Assembly (NCBI GenBank): GCA_963837635.1 | Contig: CAWINY010000003.1 | Span: forward strand, 1 to 64,000 | From: CAWINY01 sp963837635 | GTDB lineage: Bacteria > Acidobacteriota > Terriglobia > Terriglobales > Acidobacteriaceae | Direction: 5' to 3' | Length of the DNA stretch: 64,000 nucleotides | Shown: positions 32,493-39,274 of the stretch, in pieces | Numbering within the stretch: the stretch's first letter is position 1 | Layout: each line of letters begins with the position of its first letter | Translations under genes and position numbers: made by a program | The notes under the pieces: generated by a model | What the model was told of the DNA's origin: nothing | What the model saw: the letters and a program-made list of their open reading frames with translations, nothing else | The model's database searches: none

Positions 32493-33890
32493 CTATGTCA
32501 CCGCTTCCGCCAACTGCTGCCGCAATTGAGGCTCCGCCTCGCCCAAGGCCAGCAGGGTGCGGTCCAACAGTTGTTCGTACGCTGCTTGGTCGAAGCCTTC
32601 CAGGCGCAGGGAGACCACCGGCTCGGTGGTGGACCGGCGCACCAAAACCACGCCATCGTTTAGAAGAAAGCGCATTCCGTCGAGTTCCGTGACTTGGGCA
32701 AGGGAAAACGTGGAACTCAAACGGGCCGCCACGGCCGGAAAGTCGAGCAGGCTCGAAGGCAGGCGTAGTTCCGGGGTGCTGTAGATGCGAGGCAAGTCCC
32801 GGCGCAGCCCGGCAAGAGATGCCTTGGCGTCCTGCAAGAGCTCGAGCATAAACAGGGCGGAAAACAGGCCGTCATCGCCTCCGCCCAACTCGCGGAAGAA
32901 ATAGTGTCCACAGGCATCGAGGCCGAGCAGGGCCTTCTCCTGGACCATGCGCCTTCTCATGAAGGCGTGCCCCGTACGTTCCAACAACGGCTCACCGCCA
33001 TGCTTCAGAATCTCCCGCGTCAGCATTTCGGAGAACTTGACGTCCACGATGACGGGCGCCTTAAGCTGCGGACACTCGAGCATGGCGCGAACCAGCAGCA
33101 GCGAAATCTCATCGGGTGAAACATAGGCGCCCGTGTCATCGACGAAAGCAACCCGGTCACCGTCACCGTCCCAAGCGATGCCGATGGTGTTTGGCCGCCG
33201 CGCAACTGCGGCGCGTAGCCCTGCCAGGTTGGCGGGGCGCGAGCAGTCGGGAGAGCGGTCGGGGAATGCGCCGTCCGGGCGGCACGACAAACAGGTGATG
33301 GCGAAACCAAGTTGCCGGAAGATCCGGGGAGCGATTTCCGACCAGGCACCATTCCCAGCGTCGAGCACCAGGTCGGGAAGGCACTTCGGGTTGAGCTGAC
33401 AAAAGCGGGCAGCAATCTGGCGCTCGTATTGCGGTACCAGATCAACCGCTTCCCGTTTGCCATGGCCCTGGCGGAAGTGGTTGGCTTCTGCCCACCGACG
33501 AATCTTCAACAATTGCTCCGGGGTTGGCGGGAGCCCACGGAGCAAGAGCTTAAGTCCATTTTGGGAGGGCGGATTGTGGGAGGCCGTCACTACCAGGGCG
33601 GCATCGGCGTGCAGTTCTTGGGCGCAAAAATATGCGATCGGCGTAGGTACTTCTCCGGCATCGAGGACAACGACCCCGCTTCCCAGAAGGCCGTCAATCA
33701 ACGCCCGCTTCAGGGCTGGCGTGCTGAGGCGGAAATCGCCGGCGACCAGGACGCGCGCCCCGATGGGCAGTTTGCTCCCCAGTCCGCCCCCGATGCGTTG
33801 AAACAACTCGGGCGAGACCGCCTCCGGATATGGACCCCGGAGGTCGCAAGGCTTCCATGGGCTACGAGCATCGTGCGTGGCGTGTCTCAT
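32493..33890 (-). CDS. Phosphomannomutase/phosphoglucomutase-family phosphohexomutase
   Basis: 465 residues with four alpha-D-phosphohexomutase blocks: phosphoserine loop VVTASHNPPSQNGLK, metal loop AWDGDGDRVAF, sugar loop GLDACGHYFF and phosphate loop RRSTTEPVVSLRLEG. The sugar loop is normally GExSGH; here Glu is Asp and Ser is Cys, so specificity may differ from glucose/mannose phosphates, for example a pentose phosphate. ATG 33890 overlaps the DUF1045 stop as ATGA, indicating co-translation. The linked 2H-phosphoesterase suggests work on a phosphoribosyl product. Confidence 0.88.
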   Translation of the reverse strand: MRHATHDARSPWKPCDLRGPYPEAVSPELFQRIGGGLGSKLPIGARVLVAGDFRLSTPALKRALIDGLLGSGVVVLDAGEVPTPIAYFCAQELHADAALVVTASHNPPSQNGLKLLLRGLPPTPEQLLKIRRWAEANHFRQGHGKREAVDLVPQYERQIAARFCQLNPKCLPDLVLDAGNGAWSEIAPRIFRQLGFAITCLSCRPDGAFPDRSPDCSRPANLAGLRAAVARRPNTIGIAWDGDGDRVAFVDDTGAYVSPDEISLLLVRAMLECPQLKAPVIVDVKFSEMLTREILKHGGEPLLERTGHAFMRRRMVQEKALLGLDACGHYFFRELGGGDDGLFSALFMLELLQDAKASLAGLRRDLPRIYSTPELRLPSSLLDFPAVAARLSSTFSLAQVTELDGMRFLLNDGVVLVRRSTTEPVVSLRLEGFDQAAYEQLLDRTLLALGEAEPQLRQQLAEAVT

Positions 33891-34606
33891 GGCTTGGCGA
33901 ACGCGATCCTTTCCACCAGGCGGAAGTGCGCTCCCGGTGCCGGTTCTTCAAACAGGCAAATGGAGTCCACGGCGAGAGGTTCCTTGCAGGGATCGACAAA
34001 CAGGCGCTTGAGGTGATCGGCGAAAATCTGGCTTGTTTCGGAATCCTGGGAGCAGGTCAAACTCATGTGGAATTTCCAGGTGTCGAACACATAGGGGTAG
34101 CCCCAACGCTCCAGATACTCCAGTTCATGCGGACACAGCGAATCGCTCCGCCGGCGGGCCAGTTCCTCGCCGCTGGCGGGGGCGCGGAACTGGTCGAGGT
34201 CACGCACGCAGTCGGCGGCGAGCGCAGAGAAACTGTCCGATGGCTCCGCCAAGATAAGGGCCAGAAAGTGGCCGAGCTTTCTCACCACCAGTTTGGGTGC
34301 GACGAAGGATCGCCGCCGTGCGGCCAGGTTGCGCAGGGCAACTTGGAGTTCCTGCAAGGTGACCCCGTCGGCCAGACGGAAGGGCGGCTTCAGTGTGGCA
34401 TGAAAGCCGTATCGCCGCGGGCTCTCCGTCGCCCGCTGCCACGCTTCTTGCGAAATCCGACGGCTCAGTAGGGGCGAGTACGTGGCCCCGGTCGCGGCGT
34501 CGCGCCCCAACCAGGAAATGCCGGCCTGATATACGGCCGCAGTGTCTTGGGGCGAGTAGTAGATGGCGAATCTGGCGGTGCCATTGCTTGCTTTCGTCGC
34601 GTTCAA
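33887..34606 (-). CDS. DUF1045 phosphonate-operon 2H-phosphoesterase
   Basis: Protein of 239 residues with the two histidine motifs of the 2H phosphoesterase fold, YGFHATLKPPF and KFHMSLTCS, and the DUF1045 start RFAIYYSPQD. This family is recurrent in phn operons (I recall it as TIGR03223) and was proposed to open cyclic ribosyl phosphates, a step done by PhnP in E. coli. No phnP is visible in the window, so it is the natural candidate for that step. TTG 34606 has AGGAGG 10 bases upstream. Confidence 0.87.
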   Translation of the reverse strand: MNATKASNGTARFAIYYSPQDTAAVYQAGISWLGRDAATGATYSPLLSRRISQEAWQRATESPRRYGFHATLKPPFRLADGVTLQELQVALRNLAARRRSFVAPKLVVRKLGHFLALILAEPSDSFSALAADCVRDLDQFRAPASGEELARRRSDSLCPHELEYLERWGYPYVFDTWKFHMSLTCSQDSETSQIFADHLKRLFVDPCKEPLAVDSICLFEEPAPGAHFRLVERIAFAKP

Positions 34607-34634
34607 ACGAACCAGCCTCCTGAAGTCTCCCTAC

Positions 34635-36617
34635 CTAAGGCATCGGTTGCAGGGTTAATCCAAGCCCGCGCTGCCTGGCGGCGGGCGCACTCTCCAAATC
34701 CGTGGCCGAGCGAGCACCGCGCTCAAACGCACCGCCGCCAAACTGCAGTTGGCAAAGCTTCCAGTAAATTCCCCGCCGCGCCATCAGTTCCGCGTGAGTG
34801 CCGGTTTCTGCGATGGCTCCCTTGTGCATGGCCATGATCCGGTCGGCGTTCATCACCGTAGAAAGACGGTGCGCAATCACAATGGAAGTGCGGTCGCGCA
34901 GCAGGCGTGCCAGGGCCTGCTGGATGCGCGACTCGGTTTCCGTGTCGACATTGGAAGTGGCTTCGTCCAGGATCAGGTACTGCGGGTCGTGCGCCAGCGC
35001 ACGGGCGAAGGCGATCAGTTGCTTTTGTCCGGCGGAGAGGTCCTCGCCGCGTTCGTGCAGCAGGGTGGCGAAACCTTCCGGCATGCGCCGGACCATATCC
35101 CCCAGTCCGATCTCGTTGGCGGCGCGCAGCACCTGGGCATCGGTCAGTTCTTCGGAGCCAAAGCGGATATTCTCCAGGATGCTGCCCTCTCGCATGAAGG
35201 AGTCCTGCAGCACGATGCCGAATCGCTTGCGCAGGTCTGGCAGATGCAGGTCATGGACGCCCGTCTGGCCCAGGCGGATTAGCCCGCGCTGCGGCTCATA
35301 GAAGCGCAGGAGCAGATTCGCCAGGGTCGTCTTTCCGGCCCCGGTGTGCCCCACGATGGCCAGCGTTTGGCCGGGCTCGACTCGGAAGCTGACGTCGCGC
35401 AGTACCCACTGCGGCTCCCGGTAGGCAAACCAGACGTGATCGAACTCAATGGTCTCGCTGCGGGACGCGGCCTTTCTGCGCAAGACAACCGGTGGTGCGG
35501 TGCCCGCAACTTTCCCCGTATCTTCCGGCACCGGAGTGTCCAGCAGGACAAAGACTTTTTGGGCGGAGACCAGGCTGGTCTGCAGGACGCCGTAGCGCTC
35601 GCTGACCTCCTGAATGGGACGCAGGAAGCGGTTGCCGTATTGCAGGAAAGCGACCAGGGTCCCGATCGTGACACGTCCGCCGTTCAATAGGTAGGAACCG
35701 GTCAGCAACAGCCCCGCCTGCGAGATCATGCCCATCAGTTCGATCGTGGGCAGGAACCATGCATTGGCTGCCACCCACTGTTTGGAGGCGGCCATGTGTT
35801 GCGAGTTGAGTTGGTCGAACTGCTCCAGGCTGGCTTCCTGCCGGTTGAAAAGCTGCACCACTGTAATGCCGTTGACGTGCTCGGCGATGAAGGAGTTGAT
35901 TCGGGCCAGCAGGATCCGCACGCGCTGCTGGCTCTTGGTGATCATGCGCCGGAAGACGACCGTGAGCGCGATGAAGACCGGCAGAATGGCGGCCAATACC
36001 AGACTCAGCCGGCTATTGACGCGGAACATCGCCAGCAGAAAGAAGACGGTCATGCCGATGTTCGCCAGAATGGAAACGATGCCGTTGGAAAACAGATCGC
36101 TCAACGCCTCCACATCGGTGGTCACACGGGTCACCAGCCGGCCAACCGGCGTGGAGTCGTAGAAGGCGATGTGGAGTCGGTGCAGGTGGGTCACCAGTTG
36201 CCTTCTCAGATCGGCCATGGCCTTTTGTCCGGTCCATTGCGCCAGATAGGCTTGCATGCTTTCGCACCCGAGACTTAGCAGCAGGACGGCAAGATAGATG
36301 GAAGAGAGCAGGGCAAGCCCATGAAGGGGATTCGTCGGAAGCCATCGGTTGAAGAACACGACTCGCGGGGAACGCCGGAGAAAATAGACGTCGATGACCA
36401 GCGAGATGACCAGGGGATTTAGAATCTGCAGTCCCGTCGAGCCCAGAGCGCTCAGTACGGAAGCCAGCACTCCCCTCCAATACGGAGTCAATAGCCGGAG
36501 GACCCGGCATAAGAGCGGCCAATCGCGTATCGGCGAAGTCATCTCTTCGGCGCTACCGCTGAAACGTCCGCCGCCCCCGAACATCCCGCCACCCATCGCG
36601 CCGAATCCTGGCGTCAC
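34635..36617 (-). CDS. ABC exporter half-transporter (second subunit)
   Basis: 660 residues: six-helix membrane domain (residues ~45-340) and a nucleotide-binding domain with Walker A IVGHTGAGKTT, Q-loop IVLQDSFMREGSILENI, signature DLSAGQKQLIAFARAL, Walker B YLILDEATSNVD and H-loop IVIAHRLST. The start GTG 36617 overlaps the previous gene's stop. A Gly/Met-rich N-terminal extension (GAMGGGMFGGGGRF) is unusual. It pairs with the next gene as a heterodimeric exporter. Confidence 0.9.
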   Translation of the reverse strand: MTPGFGAMGGGMFGGGGRFSGSAEEMTSPIRDWPLLCRVLRLLTPYWRGVLASVLSALGSTGLQILNPLVISLVIDVYFLRRSPRVVFFNRWLPTNPLHGLALLSSIYLAVLLLSLGCESMQAYLAQWTGQKAMADLRRQLVTHLHRLHIAFYDSTPVGRLVTRVTTDVEALSDLFSNGIVSILANIGMTVFFLLAMFRVNSRLSLVLAAILPVFIALTVVFRRMITKSQQRVRILLARINSFIAEHVNGITVVQLFNRQEASLEQFDQLNSQHMAASKQWVAANAWFLPTIELMGMISQAGLLLTGSYLLNGGRVTIGTLVAFLQYGNRFLRPIQEVSERYGVLQTSLVSAQKVFVLLDTPVPEDTGKVAGTAPPVVLRRKAASRSETIEFDHVWFAYREPQWVLRDVSFRVEPGQTLAIVGHTGAGKTTLANLLLRFYEPQRGLIRLGQTGVHDLHLPDLRKRFGIVLQDSFMREGSILENIRFGSEELTDAQVLRAANEIGLGDMVRRMPEGFATLLHERGEDLSAGQKQLIAFARALAHDPQYLILDEATSNVDTETESRIQQALARLLRDRTSIVIAHRLSTVMNADRIMAMHKGAIAETGTHAELMARRGIYWKLCQLQFGGGAFERGARSATDLESAPAARQRGLGLTLQPMP

Positions 36618-38422
36618 ATTGCCTCCAGTTCCTGTTGTAAAGCCTGCAACCGCGACAATCTGGCGTAATAGCCGCCATGCGCGAGTAGCGATTCATGAGA
36701 GCCTTGCTCGATCACTCGGCCTGCCCCCAGCACCACGATCAAGTCGGCGTTCATGGCGGTTGCCACCCGATGCGAAATCAGGAAGGTGGTGCGCTCCGCC
36801 ATGATGTGTTTCAGGTGCTGCAGAATTCCCCGCTCCGTGAGGGCGTCCACGCTGGAGAGCGCGTCATCGAGGATGAGAATGCGCGGATTCTTAAGAATTG
36901 CCCGGGCAATGGCAATGCGTTGTCGCTGGCCGCCCGACAACATCACGCCGCGTTCCCCCACCACGGTGTCGTAACCTTCTGGCCACGCGGCTAGGTCGGG
37001 GGCCAAGCCGGCAATTTCCGCGGCTTGGCGAATGTCTTCGCCGGTGGCCTGCGGAGCTCCCAGCGCGATGTTCTCGGCCAGTGTGGCGCTGAATAGAAAC
37101 GTCTCCTGCGGCACCACTCCCACCAGGGCGCGCAGCTCATCCAGCGACAGATTACGACAGTCCACGCCGTCGATCAGAACGCGTCCCCGGGTGGGATCGA
37201 GCAAGCGTGGGATCAAGCGAACCAGGGTGCTCTTGCCCGCGCCGGTGGCGCCCAGCACGGCTACGGTAGAGCCCGCAGGAACCTCAAGATCGATCGAATC
37301 GAGTGCCGCGGAGGAACTATAAAGGACCCCGACATCTTCAAACGTAACCGCGCCGTGGGCGCGCCGGCCGAGCGGCACCGGAGCCCTCCCCGGGACCGCG
37401 GCAATTCCGGGTGTCTCACGAAATAGGAGCAGGAGCCGCCCCACGGAAGCCAAGCCACGCTGCATCAGATTGACGACCCGGCCCAGCGACGAGATCGGGC
37501 GCACCAGCATCGCCATGTAGCTGGTGAACATCACAAAGGTGCCGACATTGAGCCGCCCATCCAAAACTTCGTGTCCGCCATACCACAGGACCGCCAGCAA
37601 CGACAGCCCGGCAAAGAAGGTCAGCATGGGATCGAACGAGCCCGAGTACATGGCCAGTACGCGATTGGCATTGACATACGACCGGTTCATGCCGTCGAAG
37701 CGGCGCAACTCGGAGCCTTCCCGCACAAAAGCCCGGACCACGCGCACGCCGGCGATGGTCTGTTGCACGGCGGCGCTCATGTTGGAGAACAGGGCCTGAA
37801 TAGCGACGAAGCGCGTGCGGATGATATGCCCGTAGCGGATCATGCAGAGCGCTGCCAAGGGGGCAGGCAGCAGCGCCATCACCGCTAGCCGCCAGTCCAC
37901 CGATGCCATAACTGTGAAGGCCACCGGCAAGGACACGACGGATTCGAACAGCGAAGAGAGCCCCGGCCCCAACATCATGCGCACCGCATTGAGATCGTTG
38001 GTGGCCAAGGCCATCACGTCGCCTACGCGCGTGCGTCCCCAGAAAGAGGCGTCGAGGCGAAACACGTGGCCAAGCAGATCTTTCCTTATCGCGTACTCCG
38101 CCTCGCGCGAAGTATTCATGAGGCTGAGGCGCGTCATTGTCTGAAAGCCCGACCGCAATACTGCTACGGCCATCATCCCCAGGCACACCATCGGAAGCGA
38201 AAGGCGCACGGCAACGCCGGGCGCATGCGTCATATTGTTGACGCCTTCCCGAATCAGCAAAGGAAAAGTAAAGGAGACGGCATCGCGCGAAAGCATGGCG
38301 GCCAAGCCGGCGGCCAGCGCCCGCGGGTGGCGTTTCAGGTAGTTCCAGACGAATTGAGACCGCTGCCGCAGCGTCAGGGGGCCAGGGGGTAAGGCGCGCG
38401 TTCCTTGCAAGCGAGTCTCCAC
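36614..38422 (-). CDS. ABC exporter half-transporter (first subunit)
   Basis: About 602 residues: membrane domain followed by Walker A VLGATGAGKST, Q-loop GVVPQETFLFSATLAENIALG, signature MLSGGQRQRIAIARA, Walker B RILILDDALSSVD and H-loop LISHRVAT. The Walker B of this subunit ends in Asp (LILDDALSSVD) instead of catalytic Glu, the other subunit has Glu: a degenerate site, normal for heterodimeric exporters. Start uncertain: GTG 38422 or TTG 38410; no clear ribosome binding site. The island box at 38429-38443 lies directly before it. First gene of the second leftward operon. Confidence 0.9.
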   Translation of the reverse strand: METRLQGTRALPPGPLTLRQRSQFVWNYLKRHPRALAAGLAAMLSRDAVSFTFPLLIREGVNNMTHAPGVAVRLSLPMVCLGMMAVAVLRSGFQTMTRLSLMNTSREAEYAIRKDLLGHVFRLDASFWGRTRVGDVMALATNDLNAVRMMLGPGLSSLFESVVSLPVAFTVMASVDWRLAVMALLPAPLAALCMIRYGHIIRTRFVAIQALFSNMSAAVQQTIAGVRVVRAFVREGSELRRFDGMNRSYVNANRVLAMYSGSFDPMLTFFAGLSLLAVLWYGGHEVLDGRLNVGTFVMFTSYMAMLVRPISSLGRVVNLMQRGLASVGRLLLLFRETPGIAAVPGRAPVPLGRRAHGAVTFEDVGVLYSSSAALDSIDLEVPAGSTVAVLGATGAGKSTLVRLIPRLLDPTRGRVLIDGVDCRNLSLDELRALVGVVPQETFLFSATLAENIALGAPQATGEDIRQAAEIAGLAPDLAAWPEGYDTVVGERGVMLSGGQRQRIAIARAILKNPRILILDDALSSVDALTERGILQHLKHIMAERTTFLISHRVATAMNADLIVVLGAGRVIEQGSHESLLAHGGYYARLSRLQALQQELEAM

Positions 38423-38428
38423 GTCAAA

Positions 38429-38443
38429 GTGTATTACGTACAC
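38429..38443 (-). promoter_or_regulatory. Island box upstream of the ABC exporter/pyrE operon (box E)
   Basis: GTGTATTACGTACAC is a perfect 5-bp inverted repeat (GTGTA/TACAC) around TTACG; its complement GTGTACGTAATACAC differs from box F at one position only. It ends 7 bases before GTG 38422, so it would overlap the promoter or leader of the exporter operon, as expected for a repressor site. Confidence 0.72.
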
Positions 38444-38904
38444 GAACTAGTAACAAGCAACCAACCGCAATTTACATCAAGTTTTAACATTCTTCGTTCC
38501 GTGAAGCTATCTAGGCGAGTCGCGCCCGTTGCGCGGCGACTTCGCCGGCCGCGTTATCCATCCGGTGCTTTACATCAGAACCGCGCGCAAAGGGACAATC
38601 GAGGATACGGGGGCTTCGCCAACATGGTCAATTCGCCCGTGCTCCGTCGCCTCCGGCTTCCTGGACCTCTCCTCATTGCGGTGGCCTGATGGTAGTTGGG
38701 AACGGCTCACGCCTGCCCAACTTCTTATTGCGCTCGTCCCTTCTTCAAAAATGTAAATATTCGGTGAAAATGCGGCTCGCTTTTAGCCTCTAGTGAGTAT
38801 ACGTAATACACTACGGCCCTGATTCAAGACCAAAGACAATGTACAAGCTGGCCGGCGGTTTCGGGTGGCTGTACCCGGCCATCTCGCGGGAGAGGAATGA
38901 TTTC
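38444..38904. other. Intergenic region with divergent regulatory signals
   Basis: 461 bases between the leftward exporter operon and a decayed amidohydrolase gene. Apart from the box at 38797-38811 I find no gene, RNA or terminator. Short open frames at 38529-38756 look like noise. Confidence 0.5.
38797..38811 (+). promoter_or_regulatory. Island box upstream of the amidohydrolase remnant (box F)
   Basis: GTATACGTAATACAC: identical to box D in 14 of 15 positions and to the complement of box E in 14 of 15. It lies 93 bases before the pseudogene start, so the broken gene was probably once a member of the same regulon. Confidence 0.7.
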
Positions 38905-39256
38905 ATGCGTCGCGTCGCATTTCTGCTTGTAATCGTTACCGGACTTATGGGGCGTCATCGTCCTTTGCGACCGATTTGTTTGTGATCAACGCCAAGATCA
39001 TTACGGTCGATCACTCTAGACCGGAGGCGGAGGCTTTCGCCGTCGAAAACGACCGTTTCACCGCGGTGGGAAGCAGCGCGGAGATTCGCCGGTTGGCGGG
39101 GCCCTCGACGCAGGTGATCGACCTGCATGGCATGACCGTGACCCGGGGTTCAACGATCCGCACCTGCATCCCCGGCCGGTATTCAGCGAGGATTCCCCTT
39201 ATTTCACACCCTGGCTCGGGCCGGAAGCCGAGGCTGTGTGCGCGGCTCCAAGCTGA
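38905..39256 (+). pseudogene. Amidohydrolase (YtcJ-like), N-terminal remnant with two frameshifts
   Basis: ATG 38905 with GAGAGG upstream encodes a signal peptide (MRRVAFLLVIVTGLMG). A shift near 38953 leads to ATDLFVINAKIITVDHSR and VENDRFTAVGSS. A second shift near 39142 leads to PGFNDPHLHPRPVF, with the metal-binding HxH, and a stop at 39254. The remaining ~400 residues of such enzymes are absent because an opposite gene occupies the space. Therefore non-functional. Confidence 0.85.
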
Positions 39257-39274
39257 CGTGGAGAGCCCCTCACA

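Noticed and set aside
4906..38443. Whole region as an integrated plasmid, prophage or ICE
   Set aside because: No integrase, att-like direct repeats next to a tRNA, phage structural or conjugation genes are visible; only two simple insertion sequences.
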